Below are positions 32,046-44,760 of a stretch of 64,000 nt of DNA, one piece after another; the stretch's first letter is position 1; each line of letters begins with the position of its first letter. Position numbers and translations under genes: made by a program. The notes beneath the pieces were generated by a model. That model saw only the letters and a program-made list of their open reading frames with translations, was not told the origin of the DNA and searched no databases. The stretch is from Ficedula albicollis. Lineage: Eukaryota > Chordata > Aves > Passeriformes > Muscicapidae. The stretch spans positions 20,574,038 through 20,638,037 of the forward strand of contig NC_021671.1 in assembly GCF_000247815.1 (NCBI RefSeq). Reading direction: 5' to 3'.

Positions 32046-35000
32046 ATAATATAATATAATATAATATAATATAATATAATATAATATAATATAATATAAT
32101 ATAATATAATATAATATAATATAATATAATATAATATAATATAATATAATATAATATAATATAATATAATATAATATAATATAATATAATATAATATAAT
32201 ATAATATAATATAATATAATATAATATAATATAATATAATATAATATAATATAATATAATATAATATAATATAATATAATATAATATAATATAATATAAT
32301 ATAATATAATATAATATAATATAATATAATATAATATAATATAATATAATATAATATAATATAATATAATATAATATAATATAATATAATATAATATAAT
32401 ATAATATAATATAATATAATATAATATAATATAATATAATATAATATAATATAATATAATATAATATAATATAATATAATATAATATAATATAATATAAT
32501 ATAATATAATATAATATAATATAATATAATATAATATAATATAATATAATATAATATAATATAATATAATATAATATAATATAATATAATATAATATAAT
32601 ATAATATAATATAATATAATATAATATAATATAATATAATATAATATAATATAATATAATATAATATAATATAATATAATATAATATAATATAATATAAT
32701 ATAATATAATATAATATAATATAATATAATATAATATAATATAATATAATATAATATAATATAATATAATATAATATAATATAATATAATATAATATAAT
32801 ATAATATAATATAATATAATATAATATAATATAATATAATATAATATAATATAATATAATATAATATAATATAATATAATATAATATAATATAATATAAT
32901 ATAATATAATATAATATAATATAATATAATATAATATAATATAATATAATATAATATAATATAATATAATATAATATAATATAATATAATATAATATAAT
33001 ATAATATAATATAATATAATATAATATAATATAATATAATATAATATAATATAATATAATATAATATAATATAATATAATATAATATAATATAATATAAT
33101 ATAATATAATATAATATAATATAATATAATATAATATAATATAATATAATATAATATAATATAATATAATATAATATAATATAATATAATATAATATAAT
33201 ATAATATAATATAATATAATATAATATAATATAATATAATATAATATAATATAATATAATATAATATAATATAATATAATATAATATAATATAATATAAT
33301 ATAATATAATATAATATAATATAATATAATATAATATAATATAATATAATATAATATAATATAATATAATATAATATAATATAATATAATATAATATAAT
33401 ATAATATAATATAATATAATATAATATAATATAATATAATATAATATAATATAATATAATATAATATAATATAATATAATATAATATAATATAATATAAT
33501 ATAATATAATATAATATAATATAATATAATATAATATAATATAATATAATATAATATAATATAATATAATATAATATAATATAATATAATATAATATAAT
33601 ATAATATAATATAATATAATATAATATAATATAATATAATATAATATAATATAATATAATATAATATAATATAATATAATATAATATAATATAATATAAT
33701 ATAATATAATATAATATAATATAATATAATATAATATAATATAATATAATATAATATAATATAATATAATATAATATAATATAATATAATATAATATAAT
33801 ATAATATAATATAATATAATATAATATAATATAATATAATATAATATAATATAATATAATATAATATAATATAATATAATATAATATAATATAATATAAT
33901 ATAATATAATATAATATAATATAATATAATATAATATAATATAATATAATATAATATAATATAATATAATATAATATAATATAATATAATATAATATAAT
34001 ATAATATAATATAATATAATATAATATAATATAATATAATATAATATAATATAATATAATATAATATAATATAATATAATATAATATAATATAATATAAT
34101 ATAATATAATATAATATAATATAATATAATATAATATAATATAATATAATATAATATAATATAATATAATATAATATAATATAATATAATATAATATAAT
34201 ATAATATAATATAATATAATATAATATAATATAATATAATATAATATAATATAATATAATATAATATAATATAATATAATATAATATAATATAATATAAT
34301 ATAATATAATATAATATAATATAATATAATATAATATAATATAATATAATATAATATAATATAATATAATATAATATAATATAATATAATATAATATAAT
34401 ATAATATAATATAATATAATATAATATAATATAATATAATATAATATAATATAATATAATATAATATAATATAATATAATATAATATAATATAATATAAT
34501 ATAATATAATATAATATAATATAATATAATATAATATAATATAATATAATATAATATAATATAATATAATATAATATAATATAATATAATATAATATAAT
34601 ATAATATAATATAATATAATATAATATAATATAATATAATATAATATAATATAATATAATATAATATAATATAATATAATATAATATAATATAATATAAT
34701 ATAATATAATATAATATAATATAATATAATATAATATAATATAATATAATATAATATAATATAATATAATATAATATAATATAATATAATATAATATAAT
34801 ATAATATAATATAATATAATATAATATAATATAATATAATATAATATAATATAATATAATATAATATAATATAATATAATATAATATAATATAATATAAT
34901 ATAATATAATATAATATAATATAATATAATATAATATAATATAATATAATATAATATAATATAATATAATATAATATAATATAATATAATATAATATAAT

Positions 35001-36001
35001 ATAATATAATATAATATAATATAATATAATATAATATAATATAATATAATATAATATAATATAATATAATATAATATAATATAATATAATATAATATAAT
35101 ATAATATAATATAATATAATATAATATAATATAATATAATATAATATAATATAATATAATATAATATAATATAATATAATATAATATAATATAATATAAT
35201 ATAATATAATATAATATAATATAATATAATATAATATAATATAATATAATATAATATAATATAATATAATATAATATAATATAATATAATATAATATAAT
35301 ATAATATAATATAATATAATATAATATAATATAATATAATATAATATAATATAATATAATATAATATAATATAATATAATATAATATAATATAATATAAT
35401 ATAATATAATATAATATAATATAATATAATATAATATAATATAATATAATATAATATAATATAATATAATATAATATAATATAATATAATATAATATAAT
35501 ATAATATAATATAATATAATATAATATAATATAATATAATATAATATAATATAATATAATATAATATAATATAATATAATATAATATAATATAATATAAT
35601 ATAATATAATATAATATAATATAATATAATATAATATAATATAATATAATATAATATAATATAATATAATATAATATAATATAATATAATATAATATAAT
35701 ATAATATAATATAATATAATATAATATAATATAATATAATATAATATAATATAATATAATATAATATAATATAATATAATATAATATAATATAATATAAT
35801 ATAATATAATATAATATAATATAATATAATATAATATAATATAATATAATATAATATAATATAATATAATATAATATAATATAATATAATATAATATAAT
35901 ATAATATAATATAATATAATATAATATAATATAATATAATATAATATAATATAATATAATATAATATAATATAATATAATATAATATAATATAATATAAT
36001 A
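32046..36001. repeat. Giant perfect ATAAT pentanucleotide array
   Basis: From 32046 the unit ATAAT repeats without visible interruption to 36001, about 791 copies in 3.96 kb. The left edge grades through a degenerate AATAA/AATAC-like zone (about 32007-32045); the right edge is abrupt, at ATATTTAGTGG. Because 5 is not a multiple of 3, every frame cycles through the same codons. On the minus strand all three frames are open and read a Tyr-Tyr-Ile-Ile-Leu repeat; on the plus strand TAA occurs in every frame. The 1,374-codon minus-strand frame across it is a consequence of the repeat, not a gene. Such AT-only pentanucleotides unwind easily. Confidence 0.97.
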
Positions 36002-39000
36002 ATATTTAGTGGTAATTTCTTCTGAAATTAGGGGAGAAGGAGATAAGTTCCCAGTGCACAAAATTGGGTGACAGAGCCCTGACATTATGGAATGAACACA
36101 GGCAGTAAACGAGGCTGATGGAGAGGATGGGACTGGTTAGGAAGGTAAATGTTTAATATTTGATGTGATAACAGGCTGAGATACAATGGAATGCTACAAA
36201 GAAAAAGGTGGCATTGAAAAGCCAAGATGTCTTTGTAGAGCATTATGGATCAATGTAAGCAGCGCAGCATCGTATTGGAAAGGTGAGGAAAGAATACCAC
36301 AGCCACCGAGAAGAAAGCAGTCTGCACAGGATTTCTACCTGGGTTTTGTACTGAAAAGACTGTGTATTGATAATTTGTGTATAAATACAACTTTCTTTAG
36401 ATCCTAGACAAGAGTCAGTGATAGGAGGAATACTGCATATACTGATCTTTGTTACTTTCCTGCCTCCCTTTCCACAGGCATCAGATTTTCCCAGTGTTCA
36501 GTATTTCAGACTGTGTGTAGATGCACAGTGTGGCATGGTGTAAAGATGTCTGGTCTAAACTGGGAAGCTGATGCAGTGTATGGCAATGCCACAAGGTCTG
36601 TTGAGGTCCCAAAGTAGTGCAGCCATTGTCCCATAGTGACTAAGCTAAGAAATACAATAAAACCTACTAATCTGGTAAATCACAATAATAATGAATTAAA
36701 AATAAATGCATTTACGGATCAGTCTACTTTTATTTCCACAGAACTAAGTCTGTTTTAATTAGTATGTGTTACAGCTTACCTGGGTGGTGTTGGATTGTGC
36801 TTGTACTATGAAAGGAGTTTGACACCTTTATGTGTGAGATTACCCAGAGATGAAGCATAAAACCGAGTTCAGCTCCTGCCCATGTAGGGATACCTCACCA
36901 CCCCGCTTGATTCCTGTCCCAACCTGGCTGGCTCTCTGACAGCTCCTTGCCTGGGGCAGTTCTATTCCTTTTCCCAAAAGGTGTCTTACAATCTTTTTCG
37001 ATCCCTCTGAGCAGTGTTACCCCCTCAGTCTGCTGAGCGTGCAGGATGGTGCTGCTTATGAACCAGTCACCCAGGTGCTGTGGTAGCTGATGGCTACCAG
37101 CCCCTGTGGTGGGCAGCTGAATCCTGGTGTCTGGTTGACACCTGATACAGCCTGATTCTGCCCTTTTGGCTGGCAAAGGCAGAGGAGTTATCATCAGAAA
37201 AGGAAGAGATTGTATGTGTGATTTTAAGTACACAAATTTAAACGTTTAGGCAGAAATACTTTTATTTAAAAAAAAATTCAGGAGCAGCAAAAGAAAGGCT
37301 TGATGAACAATCCTAATACACAAAGCAATTTGTTTTGTTTGAAAGTTATAAAAAATTCAGGAGCAGCAAAAGAAAGGCTTGGTGAACAATCCTAATGCAC
37401 AAAGCAATTTGTTTTGTTTGAAAGTTAACCAGTTTATTCCAAGGACCTTTTGCAATGGTTTCTTTGCACATTAAATGTCTTACTGGAGAGCTGGCATCTA
37501 GCTGTGAATTATTAACACTTAGTTAATGGGTGTTTACATATGTTTGCCTTGAAACTTAGCTCTGTAATTCGGTATGAAAACATTGAGTTTGCAAGCCTGT
37601 GCTTTAATGAAGGTGCAGAGGAGGTAGATGAAAGTGGTTGTTGGTTTTTTATGAGTAAAGGTTGTGCTGAACCTCCTCCAGTGTTGCTATTCATAAATTT
37701 CAGGGTTTCTTACCTGTTTGTTATGACCACTTAACTACTTCTGAACTGTTACTCTGTCAGCAGCAGTAGTAGTAAGCCTCTTCTCCAAGTACCTTTTTCA
37801 TTATTTCTCTATGAGAGGGTAAACCCCCTTCAACTGTACACAGTAGTCTGGAGTGCTTCACTCCCTGGAGCCCCAGTCCTGCCCATACCCTGTGCCGGAC
37901 CACAGCAGCCTCTGGGGCACAGAGTCATTTACATTTTTCAGCATTTACCTTTTTCAGCACCTCATCCCTCTGACAAGGAGAGGTGCACACCAAAGCTCCT
38001 CACTGTCTTCATCTGGATGGATGTCTGAGTTCTCCATTCAGTACCTTTTTGGGGACTGACTGTCAAGCTGTAATTACACCTTGTAGTTACATGTCTGAAG
38101 GAAGTTGGTGGGTATTATAGCCAAAGTTTCATGCTACAGTTCCTGATCCCGATCCCGCTGCCCTTCAGAGCTGTCATCCTCCCCTAAGCAGAGACTACTT
38201 TGTGAGAACTTGTTTTGATAGGAAGGAAACTTACTTCATATAAATTGGTTTTGCAGTGGCCATTTCGTAGTACTGCAAAAAAAAAAGGGAGAAAAAGAAG
38301 CAACAAAATCATCACAACCTGAAGACTCTTCTCTGTTTAGGACGCCAAATATTTTAATTGGAAATGCAAGTTCAGGAATGTGACTTGAATTATTGGTGAC
38401 CTTGTCATCTGAGAAGAAGAACTAATTGTTATTTTTTGTCCTTGAAGACGAGGATTTCGGTGCCTTGATTAGATCTTTGTATGATAAGTTGGAGTGGAAC
38501 AAGCAGCTCCTCTTTCCAATATTTCAGCCTTGTTAGGGCACTGATGGCTTTCACAGAAGTCCTTGTCCGGGTTGTTAGCCATTACTAAGAGGAATCAATC
38601 TAATGATTTACCTTTTTCTGGACAAACATTTCCTGGAAGGACAGCAGAAAGCATCCAGTGGCAGCTGCAGTGAAGCCTGTTCTGCCAGCTCTAAATCTGT
38701 TGTTTTGGAGGCAGATAGGCAGAAGCCTTCCCTGTGCAGCAGTGGTGGCTCGTGGGACAGCTCTGCATGCCCAGGCTCAGGCACTGCAGGGCTGCTATGC
38801 AGCTGTGGTGGCACAGGTGACACAGCTGAGCATTCCTGGCTGTCCTTGGGCGTGTGTCCCCATGCCATGCAGGATGCCTTTCTCCTAAACACATGCAATC
38901 CCATTAATGGGACAAGAAAAAATACTATCTTGAGAGAATATTTAACATGTATGATTTTGCATAATTTTCTTTTTGAATATTTTCATCTTAAAAAGCAAGT

Positions 39001-39356
39001 TGAATCTTAGAATTAGCTGAAGTATGTATTTCGTCTTAATTGATGAATCTCTTCAAACTCTTTGAAAAAAAACCAAAACCAAACAACCCTTCACCCTTCA
39101 CTTTTAAAGGAATATGGTTGGCTGTCCTTAAAGTATGAGCTTTTGTTTGATTTCTGATCCTGGGCTCCATTTCTGCTTATAGACACAGTAGGAGATAGTT
39201 GTTCACATGAAGAATCAATTCGTGTTTAGGATACATTTATCCTAGAATGTGTCCAACTTCAAATAGTCATGCTTTGATTGTTTTGCAAAAAAGTTATTAG
39301 TCTGTAGGAAAAGTATGTCTAGTTAGAAAATCAGAGATTTTTGTAGCAAATTCTGC
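36002..39356. other. AT-rich DNA, nothing recognised
   Basis: Only short frames. A GC-richer patch at 38650-38900 has frames on both strands that resemble nothing known. The 79-bp tandem duplication is listed separately. Confidence 0.5.
37272..37429. repeat. 79-bp tandem duplication
   Basis: Copies 37272-37350 and 37351-37429 share TTCAGGAGCAGCAAAAGAAA and AAAGCAATTTGTTTTGTTTG and differ at about three sites. Confidence 0.9.
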
Positions 39357-39416
39357 TTTTTTTTTTTTTTTTTTTTTCCCCCCCCCCCCCCCCCTTTTTT
39401 TTTTTTTTTTTTTTTT
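39357..39416. repeat. T21-C17-T22 homopolymer block
   Basis: T at 39357-39377, C at 39378-39394 and T at 39395-39416. A pure pyrimidine mirror tract with a C core inside a T run, of the kind able to form triplex DNA. The C core is again on the plus strand. Confidence 0.95.
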
Positions 39417-40535
39417 GTAAAAGGAAGATTGCTATGGCCAACAAATGCAAAGCTTTATCAAGCAGCAGGCTGATATTAATTGCCATGGTTTCTTTTTTAG
39501 TGGTGGTCTTATTTAAAACATGTCTTAATACCTTGTGGAATCAGTTAACTATTAGTTTGCAAATGATATGGTGTTTCAACAGATGTGTAAACACCCTGCC
39601 CTTCCTAACAGGAAAAGGTCACAAATAGCTTTAAAGTTAGGGTTGATCATGTAATGCTCATGAAGGAAATATGTTCTTTTATACTGGAAAAATAGAGGGT
39701 ATCCTGGTTCCTATTTTGGGACTGAAGCAATATATATTTTTTCAGGGAATCATAATAATTTTTAACATGTGTTTATTTTAATAAAATTTAAAGTAATATT
39801 CAATAAAAAAGCTGTGGTGTGATGTTCAGTCAGGATTCTGTTGCAGTCTTCACTTTACAGTATTTCTTTCTGCCTGTGATGGGGGTTTGTTTTTACAGTT
39901 AATTTTCCTTCCCATAGTAGGGAGGACTGTATTTATTAGATCTTACCCTGCCTAATCTAACCCGAACACCTGCTGGGAAGCTGTAATACAGTGTCAACTG
40001 CAGTGGTGAGATAAGGACCTGATTTGCTTTTACTTGACACCATTTCATATTTACCCTATTTCTTTAAAAAACATTTTGAAAATTTTGGTTTGTGTGCATG
40101 TTTGTTTAGGCTGTCCCATCAATCACGGCTGTGTTTCACTTCCATAAGTAGTGCTGTGGCTGACTCCAGTATGTCCCTGCAAGAGTCTCTTGATAATCTT
40201 TTATATGAGATGCAATGTCTCCTTCCAGACTTCATACATCCCCAGGCTTATTTAATTTTGAGACTTCTTTCACTTCACTGTCCTTTATTCTGTGGATAAA
40301 TCAGTACTTCATGGTTTAGGCAGATCTTGAGACACTTGATATTGCAAAGGAATAAGCAACATTCATCTATAAAATGTCTTGCTCCTATGACTTACTCCAA
40401 TGTATGATTATTCACTTACCTGTTGTTCTGTTTGCAACTGGTCAATTACACATGAATTAATTTATGAGATAGTATTTGTGACAAAATACTTTTCATCATT
40501 TTTGTATGGGGTGTTACATAGCTTGTCTGAGATGC
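39417..40535. other. AT-rich DNA, nothing recognised
   Basis: No long frame. A perfect minus-strand donor string (CAG followed by GTAAGT) lies at about 40421-40413, with only a weak acceptor 18 bases upstream. Confidence 0.5.
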
Positions 40536-40602
40536 CTTACGACACTTGGGAGGCAGACAGTTGAAAAGGTCGTTCTTACGACACTTGGGAGGCAGACAGT
40601 TG

Positions 40603-40647
<45 letters not shown>

Positions 40648-40655
40648 AGGTCGTT
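40536..40655. repeat. 39-bp tandem duplication interrupted by C42
   Basis: Unit 1 is CTTACGACACTTGGGAGGCA... (40536-40564) plus AAAGGTCGTT (40565-40574). Unit 2 repeats the first 29 bases exactly (40575-40603), then has 42 C (40604-40645), then resumes AAAGGTCGTT (40646-40655). The C run is therefore inserted precisely inside the second copy. Confidence 0.95.
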
Positions 40656-43600
40656 TGTGTTAGAAATAGTATTCAACAAGATATGTATTATTTTGTCTCT
40701 ATATATAAAAGCAATATTATATTCTGTATTCCCTGAATTGAAAGACATTATTCATTTTGATGTTTCCATATAAATATAATTTATACATGCTGACACCAGA
40801 AACAAACATGCAGCTGAAAATATAAGATTTGAAAGAGCAGTACCCATATATCATTACAAATATATTTCTTGTACATGTGTATATTCCTATATAGTTTTGT
40901 GCATGAGTAATTTGTGTGTGTTCAAATTAAGGACAAAGTGTTTCCAACATTTGGCTCTGGCAGGCTGAATTTCATGTGTGAAAACTGGACAAACATAAAA
41001 CTGGCCTCACATCTGAGGAAGCCCTAGAGCATAATATTTTCCTCCAGAGTCCTATTTAGGCTGTATTTAGTAAATGAGCTTCAGATCTTCCTGTTCAGTG
41101 CTGTTCTAGCATAGGGGGAGGAGCTTTGGCTGGTCAAATGCTGCCCAGCAAAAGGGGACGTGAGTGTAGCACGTCTCCACCTAAGTGCTGCGTTAGGACA
41201 GGGACGTGCTGGGGAGCTGATCCCCATCTGCTGGCATCAGAGAGCCACCTGAATAGGCTGAGTCTTGCTTCCCTTGTGTCTAACTCCTTCCTTCATGTAG
41301 AAGTGAAGAGGCAAGGGAGTGGGATCAGAAGGTCTAGTGTGAACCAAGGTCCTGCCCCTGAGTGGGGAGAAGAGCCAGCAGGACAGCAGGACAGGGGAAC
41401 TCCTGAGTCTGTCACTATAGAAGTACTCCATGTAGCTGATTTGGCTGAAAATGTAGTTTGGCTGTCTCTTTACATCCTTACTGCTTTTCTGTGTATGATG
41501 GAGAAAGCACTGCATAACTGGTGACTTTTATGTGACTTTCACAAGTGCTTTTTGATTTTGTCTGTGACTGGTTTTTCATGTGACATGTCTACTGCTTTTT
41601 CCAACAACAATGCTATTATGTTCAGAGTTACAGAAATGTGTAGAGCATCCTGCTAGAGAAGTTCTGGTGATTTTGTACTTAATGACTGCTTCCCTCTCAA
41701 TTTTAGAGTCAAAGTTACACAAGCAATTTTATCATCAAAAGTTTATGGCTTTGAACACTTTGTGTTCTTACGAGGGGGCCTCTCATGTGGGATTAAATTT
41801 ACCAACTGCCAAAATGCTACGCCTAGAAGAGAAGGATGCCATTTCTCTTTTTTCTTTCTCTAAGTCAATTTATCCAGATCAGAATTCTGGGAATATTCAA
41901 AAAATAACAGCTACTTTGTTTCAGTTCTATATATGTGTGGAAATGTGGAGTTGTTGCAGTTGATTTTTTTTTTGGTGTTGTTTTATTTGGCTTTGTTAAT
42001 GGTGAGCTGCCAATGAAACTATTAAAATTCCACCCACTTCAGCACAATCTGTATAAACATGGGCCTTCAGAAGGCCAGGACTCTTTTAGTTTTAATCTGA
42101 AATATTTTCAGTCTTCATTCAGTGTCTTCATTATCTTTTTTTGCCCTCTGTTCTGTTTTATTGGGATCTGCTCCATTAAGATAATCCAAAATGCTTGATG
42201 GGGTAGGTGAGGTGTCATCTCCTGTTCCCATCCATGGTTTCCCTGAGTCTCTACTGGCTGGCAGAACTCAGGTGAATTGTGGGTTGGCTATTTTTGTGAA
42301 CATGCATTCATCTTTAACTCTTTTAAGTAGGGTTAATTTCTTTAGGGGAATGTAATTGTGGGTTGCCAAACAGCCTTCAGGAATACGGAGCAGAGTCCCA
42401 GAGAAAATGTAGCTAATTTGAAGTGATTTGGGTGCTCTCATCAAAAAGCTTTGGCAAAGCTTTCTCGTCTGTTTTAAGTAGGTAAACATCAAAGCTTTGC
42501 CTCGTCCCATTGCTGAAATAAATGTAACTGCAGACATGAGCTGTGGATACCTAGAGAAACAAAACTTGCTTTAATCAAGGGAAAGAGAAGGAAAGAGGTC
42601 ACTTGGACTATCTCCAAACCTGTTAAATTTTTCTGGAAAATACAGACAGATGTGTGAATCACATCTGTAATTTCATTACGATTACTACAAATTAGAAAAC
42701 CAAGAATTATTCAGTTGTCTTTTGTGCTCAGGTGCTTTTGGCATTCTTGAAGTTTGTTATTTGGTCTCTTAGGAGAACTTCAAAGTGCTAAGGCTGTCAT
42801 ATGCTGTCTGTTATCTGAGTTACAGTCCTTTGTCTCTTGACTGGATCTTCAGTTATGTTTTTATTAGTAGCCCATTAAATCATATTTGGGATTGCAGTTT
42901 GATTTTTATCACTGATTTTAAATGTGTACTTAATTTAGTAAGTGAGGGACTTAAAACTTTTTGGACTGTATCTCAGAGTTCTTTTTCTTGCAAGGTGATT
43001 TGTATTGATTGATAGCTGTTTCATGGGTTGGGTGTCAATGGCAATATAATATTTTTCTAAATTTAGTACTTCTTTTGCTGCTCAGACTGACAAATTGCAT
43101 ACATACACTTTATTATAAATAGTGAATAATAATATATGTAGCAAGTGGTCATGCTTTATTTGTGGTGATGTTCATGAGGCAGAACATCAGTATTATAGAA
43201 TTAGTTAAATAATACTGAGTACATAGAAGAACTGAAAAGTGTGTAAAGCCACACTGTTATTGAAATTAAGGGAATTTTCAGGAAATCAGTTAACCAGCAC
43301 TGTATATGTAGTTACAATTTTAGTTTGGATCAGGTGTGTGTATTTTGAAGCCACTCTGTTGATTATCTGCGCTCATTGATGTGATTGGGTTCACATCCTG
43401 GAGCAGCCTTGGAGCATGTGGATGCAATTGTTTTTGTATGAAATTAGTCTGCCAGTCCACCAGTGTGGGCTCAGCCTACATCAGGTACTCAGGATCTTTG
43501 AAAAAGCAAACTGTGCTTTGCCTCTACATCTGAAGACAGGTTGTTAGGTATCTTGGACAGTATCTTGTCAGCCTCTTCTGCCAAGTATGTATAGATTTGG

Positions 43601-43994
43601 AAGGGGAAAAGTCCTCACTTCCAATCAGTTCTCCAAGCTTTAAGGTAACCTGTTTTTGAACTGGGCTGAACTAAAGAAAATGCTCTTTATTATCAACAAA
43701 ATAGTTTGTGATTAGAAGTTTGTTTCCCTCTTGAGTGTTTACTTCCTTGTAAACTTAATCAGCAGCCGTTTACTCTCCAAATTTAATATAAATTCTTTAA
43801 TGCAATAAGAAAAATTAAGTTTATAGTAATGAAATTTTCACATTCTGAAAGTTTATTTTTTTGGAGATATTTTCTGAGTGTTAAGGATGCCACACACTGT
43901 CTGTAGCTGAGTTATAATGACTTGTGTGCTGTTTTAAAGGGTGAGATCTCTATAGAAATAGTTACGTATTTTGTCAAGTCACTGATAGTTCTAG
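40656..43994. other. AT-rich DNA, nothing recognised
   Basis: Short frames only. A GC-richer patch at 41100-41400 contains a 132-codon plus-strand frame without recognisable motif or splice support. Confidence 0.5.
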
Positions 43995-44084
43995 TGTCCA
44001 AAACCCTTGAATGCAAATTATAACTGGCCCTCATTATTTCTGCTCTTTCTCATCTTCATCGATCAACAACGTATTTCAGAAAGA
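43995..44084 (+). CDS. Candidate 90-nt exon, weak
   Basis: A TTCTAG acceptor-like end at 43994 is followed by 30 open codons (NANYNWPSLFLLFLIF, then IDQQRISER) up to an excellent donor, GTAAGTATGG, at 44085. Length is a multiple of three. Two CpGs survive in AT-rich surroundings, which can reflect constraint. The pyrimidine tract before the acceptor is weak and the peptide is unrecognised. Confidence 0.2.
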
Positions 44085-44239
44085 GTAAGTATGGATGTTT
44101 CTTTGCTGGTGTCCTTCCACTATAAAGATAGAATACAGAAGATGCAAAGAAATCAGGCATCTTTTGTGAATTTTCCTTATTTTCTTGTTGTCCCTTCTTG
44201 TATCTGCTTTGTTTGCTGTTGTTTCAAAGTGCCTCTTCC

Positions 44240-44760
44240 AGAACATGGCTAGGAGCTCTAGCATGACTCTAGGCAGGTCAAGGGAGATGCTTCTCCCCCT
44301 TTACTCTGCTCTTGTGAGGCCCCACCTGGAGTGCTGCATCCAGCTCTTGGGCCCCCAAAATAAGAAGGATGTGTTGGAGTGGGTCCATAGGAGGGCCGTG
44401 AAGATGATCAAAAGACTGGAGCACCTCTCCTTTGAGAGCAGGCTGGGAAAAGAAGCTCCAGGGAGACCCTAAAGCACCTTCCAGTACCTGAAGGGAATAG
44501 GAAGGGTGAATGGCTTTAAACTGAAAGGGGATAGGTTTGGGTTACATGTTAGGATGAAACTTTTCACTGTGAGAATGATGAGGCACTAGAACAAGTTCCA
44601 GTGAAGCTGTGGAAGCCCTGCTCCTGGAAGTGTTCAGTACCAGGTTGAATGGGACTTTGAGCAACTTGGTCCAGTGAAAGGTGTCCCTGCCCATGGTAGT
44701 GAGTTGGAAATATGTGGTCTTCAAGGTCCTTCCAACACAAACCATTCCATGATTCTGTGT
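44240..44760 (+). mobile_element. CR1 retroelement 3' end
   Basis: The best-preserved CR1 in the window. In order it shows CAGGTCAAGGGAGATGCTTC, TTGTGAGGCCCCACCTGGAG, GAGGGCCGTGAAGATGATCA, CTGGAGCACCTCTCCTTTGA, TTCCAGTACCTGAAGGG, GAAACTTTTCACTGTGAGAA, AGGTTGAATGGGACTTTGAG, AAGGTGTCCCTGCCCATGG and the typical 3' end CCTTCCAACACAAACCATTC followed by the CATGATTCTGTG tail. It is 5'-truncated, as usual for CR1, and non-coding. Confidence 0.9.

Noticed and set aside
31961..36085. 1,374-codon minus-strand frame
   Set aside because: Direct translation of the ATAAT array; the non-repeat ends are short and meaningless.
40536..40655. CRISPR-like repeat and spacer appearance
   Set aside because: Only two repeat units, with the second interrupted by poly-C; the genome is eukaryotic.
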